DNA from: an uncultured Prevotellaceae bacterium
Lineage (GTDB): Bacteria > Bacteroidota > Bacteroidia > Bacteroidales > Bacteroidaceae
Reading direction: 5' to 3'
Length of the DNA stretch: 64,000 nt
Assembly (NCBI GenBank): GCA_900316505.1
Contig: ONDH01000008.1
Span: 1 to 64,000 of the forward strand
Shown: positions 1 through 9,181 of the stretch, one piece after another
How the letters are laid out: each line of letters opens with the position of its first letter
Numbering within the stretch: position 1 is the stretch's first letter
The notes under the pieces: model-generated
Seen by the model: only the letters and a program-made list of their open reading frames with translations
Told to the model about the DNA's origin: nothing
Databases searched by the model: none
Translations under genes and position numbers: made by a program

Positions 1-1910
1 AGAGTTTGGATGAACCGGAATGGATGTTTGAACTGAGTCAACAGATGGTTCAGAGCAACTCTTTGTTCTGGGGATGTGGTGTTGCCTACGCTCCTAACTA
101 TTACCCCCAATATGGCAAGTTTTTCATGCCTTATGCGGTGCGCCGAGGACAAGATTCCATCATTTCGATGCAAGGGGCTGCCAGTGGGATTGACTACACG
201 AAAAAAGAGTATTACCGCGTTCCTCATGCACAGGGGAAATCGCATTGGAGCGACCGGTATGAAGACAAATTCGGAGCCAAGGCGGTCATTACGACCTATG
301 GCGCTCCTGTCCACGATGCAGACAACCGATTTGTTGGTGTAGCTCTGGCAGATATCACGATTGACTTGCTCGATGAGGTGATCAATGAGGAGAAAACCTA
401 TCGTTCGACGCAACGCCTCTTAGTGACTGGCAACTATCATGTATTGGCAGGAAAGGAGACGCCTGTGCTCAAGGAGGTGCTTGACGTTCTGAAAGCCGAC
501 AAAGGCAAGGATGCGTACTTCACGCTGACAACAGAAGATGGTGTGAAGCGGCATGTGTTCTACACAGAAGTGGGTGGCAAGACCGATTGGGTGCTTATCA
601 ATGTGTTGGATGACAGTGAGGTCTTTGGCAAATTGCGCCGTCAGCGCGTTCTGTTGCTCATTCCTTCCATCATAGGTCTCCTCATCGCGGGATTCATCGT
701 GTGGCGCAGTTCGCGCAATCTGGAACGCCTGCGTGAGGCGAATGCCGAGAAGGAGCGCATTGGTGGCGAACTGCTTGTGGCAAGCAAGATTCAGCAGAGC
801 ATGCTGCCCCGCCAGGATTTGCGTAACGATGAGGTGGACATCAAGGGGGCGCTCACCCCTGCCCGTGAGGTGGGTGGCGATTTGTATGACTATTACATCC
901 GCGACGAAAAGCTGCTTTTCTGCATTGGCGACGTGAGCGGAAAGGGTGCACCGGCAGCGATGATCATGGCAGTGATTCACTCACTGTTCCGTGCCTTCTC
1001 TGCCCACGAGAATAATCCTGCCCGCATTATGCAGACCATCAATGAGGCTGCCTGTCGTAACAACGAAGCCAACTATTTCGTCACCATGTTCATCGGGGTG
1101 CTCGACCTGCCCACGGGCAATCTGCGCTACTGCGATGCCGGGCACGACAGCCCGTTTGTGATGGAGAATGGGAAGGTGAGAATAGAGAAGTGCAATCCGC
1201 ACTTGCCATTGGGTGTGTTTGCTGACACGAAATATGAAATCCAAGAGACGGTGCTTGCATACGACAGCACTGTTTTCCTTTATACAGACGGACTGACCGA
1301 GGCCCGAAAAGCACGTAAACAGTACTATGGCATCGAGCGCGTAGAAAGTGTGCTCGGCAAATGTGCCGACGAGCATTTGCCACCTCGTCAGATGTTGGAG
1401 CGAATCACTGAAGAAGTGCATCTGTATGTTGGTGGTGCTGAGCAGAGCGACGACCTGACGATGCTTGCCATCCACTACACACCTCAGCGGTATGAGAGCA
1501 AGTTGACCGAAGTGCTCAGCCTTAAGAACGACATTCACGAAGTGTCAAAGTTGAATGCTTTCCAGAAGTCTTTTTATGAGAAATTGAACCTTGAAAAGTC
1601 CCTTGCACGACGCTTGCAGCTGGCTGTTGAGGAGACTGTTGTAAATGTGATAGATTACGCCTATCCTTTAGGCATAAATGGCGACATCACGGTCAAGATG
1701 ATGTGGAATGGCAATACTCTTAAGATTGTCGTTGTCGATACTGGTGTGATGTTTGACCCCACGTTGGTGGAGACACCTGACACCTCACTCATGGTAGAGG
1801 AGCGTCGGGTGGGTGGACTCGGCATCCATCTGGTGCGCAAATTGATGGACTCCGTCAACTATGAGCGTGAAGACGGAAAGAATATATTGACTCTAGTCAA
1901 AACTATATAA
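1..1910 (+). CDS. Cache-sensor PP2C phosphatase with anti-sigma-type kinase domain (5' partial)
   Basis: The reading frame is open from the window edge, so the N-terminus is missing. Residues of the visible part show an extracytoplasmic Cache-like sensor (about 1-210, with GAASGIDYTKKEYYR), one membrane span (about 215-235), a SpoIIE/PP2C phosphatase domain (about 265-465; TPAREVGGDLYDY and GDVSGKG are the metal-binding motifs) and a C-terminal HATPase_c_2 domain (about 505-634; LQLAVEETVVNVIDYAYP is the N-box and GGLGIHL a G-box). A phosphatase and an anti-sigma-type kinase are thus on one chain. The stop is 12 bp before a STAS-domain antagonist, its probable substrate. By family knowledge this is an RsbU/RsbW-style partner-switching switch. 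The final target cannot be seen here. Confidence 0.9.
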   Translation, partial: SLDEPEWMFELSQQMVQSNSLFWGCGVAYAPNYYPQYGKFFMPYAVRRGQDSIISMQGAASGIDYTKKEYYRVPHAQGKSHWSDRYEDKFGAKAVITTYGAPVHDADNRFVGVALADITIDLLDEVINEEKTYRSTQRLLVTGNYHVLAGKETPVLKEVLDVLKADKGKDAYFTLTTEDGVKRHVFYTEVGGKTDWVLINVLDDSEVFGKLRRQRVLLLIPSIIGLLIAGFIVWRSSRNLERLREANAEKERIGGELLVASKIQQSMLPRQDLRNDEVDIKGALTPAREVGGDLYDYYIRDEKLLFCIGDVSGKGAPAAMIMAVIHSLFRAFSAHENNPARIMQTINEAACRNNEANYFVTMFIGVLDLPTGNLRYCDAGHDSPFVMENGKVRIEKCNPHLPLGVFADTKYEIQETVLAYDSTVFLYTDGLTEARKARKQYYGIERVESVLGKCADEHLPPRQMLERITEEVHLYVGGAEQSDDLTMLAIHYTPQRYESKLTEVLSLKNDIHEVSKLNAFQKSFYEKLNLEKSLARRLQLAVEETVVNVIDYAYPLGINGDITVKMMWNGNTLKIVVVDTGVMFDPTLVETPDTSLMVEERRVGGLGIHLVRKLMDSVNYEREDGKNILTLVKTI

Positions 1911-1922
1911 AACTGATTGAAA

Positions 1923-2225
1923 ATGAACACAAAAATTGAAGAAATTGATGGCAAGTATTTTGCCACTTTGGAAGGAGAAATGGACACCGTTGCAGCTGTT
2001 GAGGCAGAGAAGGTGCTGAAACCTATCTATGACAGCAATGGCAAGGATGTCATCATCGACTGCAGCGGTCTTGAGTATATCGCTTCCAGCGGTCTGCGCA
2101 TCCTGTTGAGCATCCTGAAGGGTGCAAAAGCCAACGGCAGTAGGGTGGTGATGCGTGGTGTGAACGACGATATCAAGACAGTGTTCCAACTGACAGGATT
2201 CATCAACATCTTCGAGTTCGAATAA
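1923..2225 (+). CDS. STAS-domain anti-sigma factor antagonist
   Basis: A 100-residue single STAS domain. The loop DCSGLEYIASSGLRIL contains the serine that kinases of the RsbW/SpoIIAB type phosphorylate and PP2C phosphatases reverse. ATG at 1923 is preferred to the upstream TTG at 1917 because it gives the usual family N-terminus. It directly follows the phosphatase/kinase gene and is probably co-transcribed with it. A nested hairpin (AGGC..GCC..GGC..GCCT) lies just after the stop and overlaps the end of the convergent AraC gene. The phosphorylation partner is inferred from gene order and the family, not shown by the sequence. Confidence 0.9.
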   Translation: MNTKIEEIDGKYFATLEGEMDTVAAVEAEKVLKPIYDSNGKDVIIDCSGLEYIASSGLRILLSILKGAKANGSRVVMRGVNDDIKTVFQLTGFINIFEFE

Positions 2226-2247
2226 AGGCTTGCCGGATAGGCAGTGC

Positions 2248-3189
2248 CTAAACAGATTTCTCGGTATAGCTGATGCCGCGTTGCACCACGTCGATGAAGT
2301 TCTTTTCTTCCCGATTCTTTTCTGTTTTTCCCTTTCGAAAATCGAGTGGACTAAGAGTGGTGAGGTTCTTGAACCACTTGCCGAAGTAGCTTTGATTGGG
2401 GAAAGTGAGGGCATCGGATATTTCCTTGATGGTCATGTTGGTGTGGCTGAGCATGTTGCGTGCCTCGACCAACAGAGCCGTGGCTATCCACTGTGTGGGT
2501 GACTTTCCTGAGCATTCCTTGATGATGGTGCTGAAGTAGCGTGTGGTGAGGAACTGCTGTTCGGCATAGAAGCGGACTTCGTGTTGGGTGCGGTAGTGGC
2601 GATAGAGCTGTGTGACAAATTTCTGCAGTACCTCATCCTTGCGGGTGAAAGAGCCACCACGCGGTGTGACGTCAGTGTAGCACTGCAGCACCTCGAGCAT
2701 GAGGGAATAGCTGAGAAGTTCAGCCTGCTTGCGTGCTATCTCAATGACTGGACGGTTGGGGTGAGGTTCGGTGTCGAGCCTTTCTTCTGCAGCTTTGGAT
2801 GCCACCTGCTTGAGTAGGTTGATGTGTTGGTTCAGTGCCTGCTGCTGTGCTTCGGAGATGATTTGGTGGGGTGCCTGCTTAATGACGAAGAGGGCATTGA
2901 AATTGGACACGTTGTAGAGCATGGGCTGGATGGTCTCGAGGTTGGCTCCGATGAGTGTGCCTTTCAGGTTGGCTGTGTGGCTGATGATGTGGAGTGTGCT
3001 GTAAGAGAAATATACGATGATGGAGCCCTTGTGCATGTGGTACTCTGTGCCGTCGATGGTGAGTGTGACGCTGCCTGCTTTGCACAGGAAGAGTCCTGTC
3101 TTGGTCAGTTTCACACTTTCTTTTTCAGCATTGAGGATGTTCACCTCTCCTCCTTCCAGTTCGAGGATTGTCACTTTTTCTTGTCTCAT
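2248..3189 (-). CDS. AraC-family transcriptional regulator
   Basis: 313 residues: an N-terminal cupin-like ligand-binding half (about 1-170) and a C-terminal double helix-turn-helix domain (about 195-290, with AEQQFLTTRYFSTIIKE and DALTFPNQSYFGKWFK, the latter matching the AraC signature helix). It is divergent from the RND efflux operon that starts at 3368. The intergenic region holds inverted and direct repeats that could be operators, so it probably controls that operon. The ligand is unknown. The start ATG at 3189 is the first methionine and gives a normal family length. Confidence 0.88.
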   Translation of the reverse strand: MRQEKVTILELEGGEVNILNAEKESVKLTKTGLFLCKAGSVTLTIDGTEYHMHKGSIIVYFSYSTLHIISHTANLKGTLIGANLETIQPMLYNVSNFNALFVIKQAPHQIISEAQQQALNQHINLLKQVASKAAEERLDTEPHPNRPVIEIARKQAELLSYSLMLEVLQCYTDVTPRGGSFTRKDEVLQKFVTQLYRHYRTQHEVRFYAEQQFLTTRYFSTIIKECSGKSPTQWIATALLVEARNMLSHTNMTIKEISDALTFPNQSYFGKWFKNLTTLSPLDFRKGKTEKNREEKNFIDVVQRGISYTEKSV

Positions 3190-3199
3190 AAATCATGAT

Positions 3200-3290
3200 T
3201 TTGGGACAAAATAACGACATTTTCGCCACTTTTCCAACAAAAACGCCATTTTTTTTCGAATTAAAACATACTTTTAGGACAAAAGTGGCG
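3200..3290. promoter_or_regulatory. Candidate operator region between araC-type gene and efflux operon
   Basis: The 10-mer CGCCACTTTT (3224-3233) recurs inverted as AAAAGTGGCG (3281-3290). A direct repeat TTTTrGGACAAAA is present at about 3199-3211 and 3272-3284. AraC proteins commonly bind paired direct half-sites, so this is the natural place for the divergent regulator to act. Binding is inferred. Confidence 0.4.
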
Positions 3291-3324
3291 ATTATTACAC
3301 TATATTAGTTTCAAAACATTGTTC

Positions 3325-3332
3325 TATCTTTG
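3325..3332 (+). promoter_or_regulatory. -7 box of the efflux operon promoter
   Basis: TATCTTTG fits the Bacteroidota -7 consensus TAnnTTTG and lies 36 bp before the adaptor-protein start. The -33 region is weak (ATTAGTTTC), which would suit an activator-dependent promoter. Confidence 0.5.
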
Positions 3333-3367
3333 CATCAAAATTATAACAATTAAAAATTGACAAAACT

Positions 3368-4441
3368 ATGAAAAAGTTTTCCTATCTTATTACGATATTC
3401 CTGATGGCTGCAGCCATGATGTCATGTGGTCATAAGGATGCGCCACAAGAAGATGCACCCATTGTGGATGTGGTGACGGTGAAGGGTGTGGGTGAAGTGG
3501 ATGCCACCACATTTACGGGCAGAACGAAATCGGCATCGGAAGTGAATCTGGCATTTCGTGTTGCAGGACAGATTGAGCGTGTGCTGGTGAAGGAGGGCGA
3601 TTATGTGCAGAAGGGACAGGTGGTGGCTGTGATGGATGCGCGTGACTATCAGGTGCAGGTGGCTGCCACTCAAGCGGAGTATGAACAGGTGAAGGCTGAT
3701 GCGGAGCGTGTGATGGCGCTCTATGCTGAGGGCAACACGACAGCAAGCAATAACGATAAGGCTCGTTACGGGTTGCAGCAAATCACCCAGAAACTGGCGA
3801 ATCACAGGAACCAGTTGGCTGACACGCGTTTGAGAAGCACCATCAGTGGTTATGTGCAGACGAAGTTTCATGAGAGTGGCGAGACTGTGAGTGCGGGCAT
3901 GCCTGTGGTGAGTGTGTTTGGGAGTGGCGACACGGAAGTGGAAATCAAAATCAGTGCTTCAGATTTTGCCAAGATTGATAAGTTCACGGGTTTTGGTTGC
4001 CGATTTGATGTGACAGGCGACGAGACCTTTCCGTTGGCCATTGACCATGTGAGTCAAGAGGCAAACACTTCTCAACTCTATACTGTCCGATTGAAGTTTA
4101 CGAGTGCCATTGACCATAAGAAAATCACTCCTGGCATGACCACGATGGTGTATGCCGAGGTGGCAGGTAATGAGAACCCGAGCATGGTGTGGGTGCCTTC
4201 ATCTGCTGTGCTGAATGAGGGAGGAAAGGTGATGGTGTATGTGTATGATGAGAAGTCGGGCGTGGTAAAGACGCGTGCAGTCACCGTGACGAGTGTGCAA
4301 CGTGATGGCACGATGCTGGTGGAGAGCGGTTTGAGATCGGGTGAATCAATTGTGGCATCGGGTGTTCATCACATTAAGGATGGTCAGAAGGTGAAGCTTT
4401 TGCAGAAACCTTCGGAATCGAATGTGGGAGGATTGTTGTAA
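3368..4441 (+). CDS. RND efflux periplasmic adaptor (membrane fusion) lipoprotein
   Basis: 357 residues. The N-terminus is a lipoprotein signal ending in AAAMMSC, so Cys20 would be lipidated. A barrel-sandwich (lipoyl-like) half follows (about 55-80, RVAGQIERVLVKEGDYVQKG), then a helical hairpin, the second lipoyl half (DTRLRSTISGYVQTK), a beta-barrel and a membrane-proximal domain. This is the HlyD/AcrA family that couples an inner-membrane pump to a TolC channel. It is the first gene of a three-gene operon with pump and channel. The cargo is unknown; drugs, detergents or metabolites are all possible. Confidence 0.93.
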   Translation: MKKFSYLITIFLMAAAMMSCGHKDAPQEDAPIVDVVTVKGVGEVDATTFTGRTKSASEVNLAFRVAGQIERVLVKEGDYVQKGQVVAVMDARDYQVQVAATQAEYEQVKADAERVMALYAEGNTTASNNDKARYGLQQITQKLANHRNQLADTRLRSTISGYVQTKFHESGETVSAGMPVVSVFGSGDTEVEIKISASDFAKIDKFTGFGCRFDVTGDETFPLAIDHVSQEANTSQLYTVRLKFTSAIDHKKITPGMTTMVYAEVAGNENPSMVWVPSSAVLNEGGKVMVYVYDEKSGVVKTRAVTVTSVQRDGTMLVESGLRSGESIVASGVHHIKDGQKVKLLQKPSESNVGGLL

Positions 4442-4485
4442 TGGCGCTGCGCTAAATGAAAAATGATAATGGCGCTTTGCTAAAA
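4440..4485 (+). repeat. Short imperfect direct repeat between adaptor and pump genes
   Basis: AATGGCGCTgCGCTAAA and AATGGCGCTtTGCTAAA lie 29 bp apart in the 66-bp spacer. A related string, CGCGCTAAATGATAAATG, occurs at about 29485. It is probably a low-level dispersed repeat. Confidence 0.5.
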
Positions 4486-4507
4486 TATAAATGAGGATTG
4501 AAGGATT

Positions 4508-7500
4508 ATGAATTTCAGTAAATGGGCATTAGATAATAGTAAACTCATCAACTTCCTGGTTGTGATACTTGTGGTGGGTGGTCTGATGGCATATAATTCT
4601 ATGTCGAAATTGGAAGACCCAGCCATCAAGGTGAAGCAAGCAATGGTCATTACGACTTATCCGGGTGCTTCGGCACATCAGGTGGAACTGGAGGTGACTG
4701 ACCCCCTTGAGAAGAGCATTGGTGAGATGACCACCATCAATAACATTCAGTCATCGAGTTATTCTGACTTGAGTCTCATCACGGTGGAGCTGCTGACCAC
4801 TGTGCCTGATGATGAAGTGGAGCAACAGTGGGATATGTTGCGCCGTAAGGTTGCGAATGCGCAAAGCAAATTGCCGCAGGGCGCTTCGGCATCGCAGGTG
4901 AGGGACGACTTCGGCGATGTGTATGGCATGTTCTATGCGCTGAAGGGCGATGGACAAAGCGACAAGGAGCTGAATGATTATGCCGAGATGATTAAGCGGA
5001 GCGTGAGCGAGATTGATGGTGTGAGCCGCGTGGAAATCTATGGCAAGCGCAACCAATGTGTGAACATCGAACTGCGTGAGGACAAGATGGCAAATTTGGG
5101 TGTGATGCCTACAGAGGTCATCATGACGCTGAACAATCAGAACAAGACGAGTTATGCGGGTTATTATGACAATGGTAACCGTCGTATCCGTGTGACGGTG
5201 GATGATAAGTTTAATCAAGTGGATGACATTGCCAACATGCTTATTCAGGGGCATGATGACGACCAGTTGCGCATTAAGGATATTGCCACTGTGGTGAAAA
5301 CCTATGAGGCGACCACTCGTAATCAGATGAAGTGTGATGGCATACAGGCGTTGGGTATCAGCATTGCCTGCTCTCCCGATTATGACATCTTGAAGGTGGG
5401 AGGCAAGGTGGAAGATGCTGTGAAGAATGTGGAGAAACGGTTCCCTGCAGGTATTGAGTGTCAGAAGGTGTTTTTCCAGCCTGAACGTGTGAGCAATGCC
5501 CTCAACACTTTCCTCATCAATCTGCTTGAATCAGTTGCCATCGTGGTGTTGCTACTCGTCTTCTTCATGGGGTGGAGAAGTGGTTACATCATTGGTTGCA
5601 GCTTGGTGGTCATCGTATTTGGCTCATTCTTAGTGCTGAAAGGTTTTGACGGCACTCTGCAGCGTGTGTCGCTGGCAAGTTTCATCCTTGCGATGGGTAT
5701 GCTGGTGGATAATGCCATTGTGATTGTGGATGGCATCTTGGTGGACATGAAACAAGGAAAGCCTCGTTTGGAAGCCTTGACCTCCATTGGGCAAAAGACC
5801 GCTATGCCATTGCTGGGTGCCACTCTCATTGCCATCTTGGCATTCCTGCCCATCTTCATGAGTCCTGACACAGCGGGTGTGTATGTACGTGACCTTTTTA
5901 TTGTCATCGCTGTCAGCTTGTTGCTCAGTTGGATTTTGGCATTGATTCATGTGCCAGTGATGTGCAACAGAATGTTTAAGAAGGTGGAAGCATCGCAAGA
6001 CAATCAGGAGGAAGGTCTTTATAAAGGTAAGTCGTACGATGTTCTGGAGAAGGTGTTGACCTTTGGAATGAAGCATCGCAAGACCACCATCTTCAGCGCT
6101 GTAGTGTTGTTGGCATTGAGTGCCTTCTGCTATAAGTTTGTGGATCAGGCATTCTTCCCTGATATGGAATATGACCAGCTCTATATGGAGTATAAATTGC
6201 CAGAGGGCTACAACTCTACAGAAACGGCGCGTGACCTGGATGAAATCAGAGAATTGCTGATGAAGCGTGACTACATCACTCACGTCACCACATCTGTGGG
6301 TGGCACTCCTTCACGCTACAATCTGGTGCGCTCTGTTGCCACTCCCTCGTTGGCGTATGGTGAATTGATTATCGACTTCAAGTCACCGAAGGAACTGGTG
6401 AAGCATATTGATGAGTTGCAGAAGGAAATCAGTGACTTGTATCCTGATGCCTACGTGAAATTCAAACGTTACAACCTGATGTTTAAGAAGTATCCGATTG
6501 AGGCATGCTTCAGTGGCCCAGACCCTGCTGTGCTGCACCAATTGGTGGATTCTGCACGTGCTATCGTTAATGCATCAGACAAGGTGTATCTCGCCACTTC
6601 GGATTGGGAACCCAAAGTGCCAGTGTTGAGCATTGATTACGATCAGGCTTCTGCACGTAACAGTGGACTTTCACGTGGTGATGTAGCCATGTCGATGATG
6701 GCATATACGGGTGGTGTACCGATTGGCACGTTCTATGACGGCATCAATCCCGAGAACATCTACGTGAAGTGTACAGACGAGAATGGCAAGAATGTGGAGA
6801 ATCTGGAAAATGCCCGTGTGTTTGGTACTATTCCGAATATCGGGCAGTTCCTGAATCGCTCCACTATGCAGAAACTGATGACGGGAACGGTGAAACGTGA
6901 GGATGTGATTGAAAACCTGATACAGACCACACCGCTCAAACAGGTGTCACATGGTTTGGACATCAAGTGGGAAGAGCCTGTAGTGGTGCGCAACAATGGT
7001 CAGCGTACCCAAAGATTGCAATGCTCTCCTTGTCCTGGTGTCGGTACCGAAGCAGCCCGTCAGGCAATTGCTGAGGAGATAGAGAAGATCGCATTGCCAG
7101 AAGGTTATTCATTGTCTTGGGAAGGAGAGAAGAAAGCCTCCGACCAGTCGATGAAATACCTCTTCAATGGTTTTCCCATTTGCATTGTCATCATGATTCT
7201 CATTTTGGTGATGCTCTTCAAGGACTACAAGAAACCTGCCATCATCTTCTGCTGCATTCCGTTGGTGATTATCGGTGTCATCCCCGTAGTGATGCTGACA
7301 GGCAAGCCCTTTGGATTTGTGGCGATAGTTGGTGTGCTCGGACTGATAGGCATGATGATTAAGAACGGTATTGTTTTGATGGATGAAATCAATCTGGAGA
7401 TAGAACAGGGCATCGAACCACGTGTGGCACTCATTCAGAGTTCCAAGTCACGTCTGCGTCCTGTGATGATGGCGAGTCTTACCACTATCCTCGGCATGAT

Positions 7501-7627
7501 ACCGCTGGTGCCAGACTCCATGTTTGGCTCCTTGGCTGTCACCATCATGGGTGGTCTGTTCATGGGCACACTCATCACCTTGATATTTATTCCAGTATTG
7601 TACGCTATGTTCTTTAAAATAAGATAG
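4508..7627 (+). CDS. RND-family inner-membrane efflux pump
   Basis: 1039 residues, the usual length of HAE1-type resistance-nodulation-division transporters, with twelve predicted membrane spans and two large periplasmic loops. In TM4 the proton-relay motif reads GMLVDNAIVIVDG (near residue 400), so the second aspartate of AcrB is asparagine, a variant common in the wider family. The TM10 lysine is present (GMMIKNGIVLMDEI, Lys952). It would assemble with the adaptor upstream and the channel 7 bp downstream into a tripartite exporter driven by proton influx. The substrate cannot be read from the sequence. Confidence 0.95.
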   Translation: MNFSKWALDNSKLINFLVVILVVGGLMAYNSMSKLEDPAIKVKQAMVITTYPGASAHQVELEVTDPLEKSIGEMTTINNIQSSSYSDLSLITVELLTTVPDDEVEQQWDMLRRKVANAQSKLPQGASASQVRDDFGDVYGMFYALKGDGQSDKELNDYAEMIKRSVSEIDGVSRVEIYGKRNQCVNIELREDKMANLGVMPTEVIMTLNNQNKTSYAGYYDNGNRRIRVTVDDKFNQVDDIANMLIQGHDDDQLRIKDIATVVKTYEATTRNQMKCDGIQALGISIACSPDYDILKVGGKVEDAVKNVEKRFPAGIECQKVFFQPERVSNALNTFLINLLESVAIVVLLLVFFMGWRSGYIIGCSLVVIVFGSFLVLKGFDGTLQRVSLASFILAMGMLVDNAIVIVDGILVDMKQGKPRLEALTSIGQKTAMPLLGATLIAILAFLPIFMSPDTAGVYVRDLFIVIAVSLLLSWILALIHVPVMCNRMFKKVEASQDNQEEGLYKGKSYDVLEKVLTFGMKHRKTTIFSAVVLLALSAFCYKFVDQAFFPDMEYDQLYMEYKLPEGYNSTETARDLDEIRELLMKRDYITHVTTSVGGTPSRYNLVRSVATPSLAYGELIIDFKSPKELVKHIDELQKEISDLYPDAYVKFKRYNLMFKKYPIEACFSGPDPAVLHQLVDSARAIVNASDKVYLATSDWEPKVPVLSIDYDQASARNSGLSRGDVAMSMMAYTGGVPIGTFYDGINPENIYVKCTDENGKNVENLENARVFGTIPNIGQFLNRSTMQKLMTGTVKREDVIENLIQTTPLKQVSHGLDIKWEEPVVVRNNGQRTQRLQCSPCPGVGTEAARQAIAEEIEKIALPEGYSLSWEGEKKASDQSMKYLFNGFPICIVIMILILVMLFKDYKKPAIIFCCIPLVIIGVIPVVMLTGKPFGFVAIVGVLGLIGMMIKNGIVLMDEINLEIEQGIEPRVALIQSSKSRLRPVMMASLTTILGMIPLVPDSMFGSLAVTIMGGLFMGTLITLIFIPVLYAMFFKIR

Positions 7628-7634
7628 AATAGTT

Positions 7635-9050
7635 ATGATGAAGAAGATTCTTCCACTTTTATTTCTTGTCAACTGCCAACTGTCAACTGTAAATTGCTTT
7701 GCCCAGACGCTCACATTGGACGAATGCATCGGCAAGGCACTTGAATACAATAAGTCGCTGTCGTCTGCCAAAATGAAATTGGAGCAGACCACCTTCGACA
7801 TGAAGTCCTACAAGGCGAACTTCTATCCACAAATCAATCTCCTTGCCTTCGATTTCTATTCTACAGCCCGAGGAGAGTTCACCATCGAAGGTGGACATTT
7901 GCCCATCTATTCGTTGGATGCATCAGGAAAATATGTTCCCAATGTGACCGTCCACGATGATGGCAGTTACACCCTCAACCAATATGCCGACTTCCCATCG
8001 CAGTCGATGAATTGGAAACTCAAGAACATCTTCGTGGGCAGCGTGTCGTTGATGGAGCCTATCTATGCTGGAGGTAAAATCTCCACAGCCTACGAGATGT
8101 CTAAACTCGGTGTCAACATGGCACAGGAGAACATACGTCTGACTGAATCGGAAGTGGTGGTGAAGACATACGAAGCCTACTATCTTGCTGTGAAAGCCAA
8201 GGAACTCGGTGAGGTGGCACGTAGCTACATGACCTTGCTCGACGAGTTGAAGAAGAATGTGGAAGGGGCATTTCGCCATGGTATGAGCACCCGCAACGAC
8301 ATCATGAAGGTGCAGGTGAAGCAGAACGAAGCGAAACTCTCCATTCAGAAAGCTGATAACGGATATCGGTTGGCATTGATGAATCTCTGCCACATCATCG
8401 GACTACCTCTCGCCAGCGAAGTGGAAGTGGCTGGTGATGGAGGAGCTACAGCATCTTCCCTTCCTGTTCCTGTGGAGATGGGTGTACGTCCAGAGCATGT
8501 CATTCTTGACAACAAGACAGAACTGGCTCGTCAGAATGTGAAACTGACCAGGAGCGACTATCTGCCCAATGTGGCACTTGGTGCCTCTTATGCTTATTCC
8601 AATGGTGGAGAACTGGCAGGGAAGAAGCTGCTCGACAAAGGCTCAGCATCAGTCGGTGTTGTGGTGAAGATGCCGCTTGACCTCTTCGGAGGCTCAACCA
8701 ACAAAGTCCGTTCTGCCAAAGCTGCTTATCAGATTGCCCAAATGGAACAGCAAGACTTAGACGAGCAGATGCAACTCGAATGGGCAAAAAGCAAGAATCT
8801 CTACGATGAGGCACAGACAGAGCTTAGTCTCTGCCAGACAGCCCTTGAACAAGCTGCTGAGAACATGCGCCTCTCCAAACAGCAATACGAGGTGGGCTTC
8901 GAAACTCTTGCGGATTATCTCGAAACGCAAGCTCATTGGCAGCAATGCAATGCCAATCTCGTCAATGCCCGTTGCCAATTGCAATTGGCGTATGTGCAAC
9001 TCAAGAAGGCATCAGGAACACTCCTCCCAACACTAAACTCTAAACCCTAA
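7635..9050 (+). CDS. TolC-family outer-membrane efflux channel
   Basis: 471 residues: a signal peptide ending near VNCFA, then the duplicated helical-hairpin architecture of the outer-membrane efflux family (TLDECIGKALEYNKSL at the start of repeat one; SLMEPIYAGGKISTAYEM; DYLETQAHWQQCNANLVNAR near the C-terminus). It completes the tripartite RND exporter. Two oddities exist. Bases 7669-7696, coding the end of the signal peptide, consist of four TCAACTG-like heptamers. The last four residues and the stop codon are supplied by a different heptamer array that continues to 9172. Either array could change reading or length by slippage. Confidence 0.93.
   Translation: MMKKILPLLFLVNCQLSTVNCFAQTLTLDECIGKALEYNKSLSSAKMKLEQTTFDMKSYKANFYPQINLLAFDFYSTARGEFTIEGGHLPIYSLDASGKYVPNVTVHDDGSYTLNQYADFPSQSMNWKLKNIFVGSVSLMEPIYAGGKISTAYEMSKLGVNMAQENIRLTESEVVVKTYEAYYLAVKAKELGEVARSYMTLLDELKKNVEGAFRHGMSTRNDIMKVQVKQNEAKLSIQKADNGYRLALMNLCHIIGLPLASEVEVAGDGGATASSLPVPVEMGVRPEHVILDNKTELARQNVKLTRSDYLPNVALGASYAYSNGGELAGKKLLDKGSASVGVVVKMPLDLFGGSTNKVRSAKAAYQIAQMEQQDLDEQMQLEWAKSKNLYDEAQTELSLCQTALEQAAENMRLSKQQYEVGFETLADYLETQAHWQQCNANLVNARCQLQLAYVQLKKASGTLLPTLNSKP
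7669..7696 (+). repeat. TCAACTG heptamer array inside the tolC-like signal peptide
   Basis: Four consecutive 7-bp units (TCAACTG, CCAACTG, TCAACTG, TAAATTG) encode VNCQLSTVN of the signal peptide. The unit length is not a multiple of three, so gain or loss of one unit shifts the frame. The same family recurs inside genes at 25006 and 26327. Confidence 0.85.
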
Positions 9051-9172
9051 ACTCTAAACACTAAACTCCCAACACTAAACTCTAAACACTAAACTCTAAA
9101 CACTAAACTCTAAACCCTAAACTCTAAACACTAAACTCTAAACCCTAAACACTAAACTCTAAACTCCCAACT
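9033..9172 (+). repeat. 20-unit heptamer array (CTAAACN)
   Basis: Exactly twenty contiguous 7-bp units with no indels: mostly CTAAACT, CTAAACA and CTAAACC, with two CCCAACN units. The first units code the last residues and the stop of the tolC-like gene. The array then fills the whole spacer, followed by a short CT tract, up to the start codon at 9182. A six-unit array of the same family in the opposite orientation is at 29864-29905. Confidence 0.95.
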
Positions 9173-9181
9173 CTCTCTCTT

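Noticed and set aside
5695..5740. Loss of an essential aspartate in the RND pump (VDN instead of VDD)
   Set aside because: VDN at this position is common in functional RND exporters; the TM10 lysine and first aspartate are kept.
9033..9172. CRISPR array
   Set aside because: This and all other arrays in the window have 7-, 8- or 23-bp units directly adjacent without spacers, and no cas genes are present.
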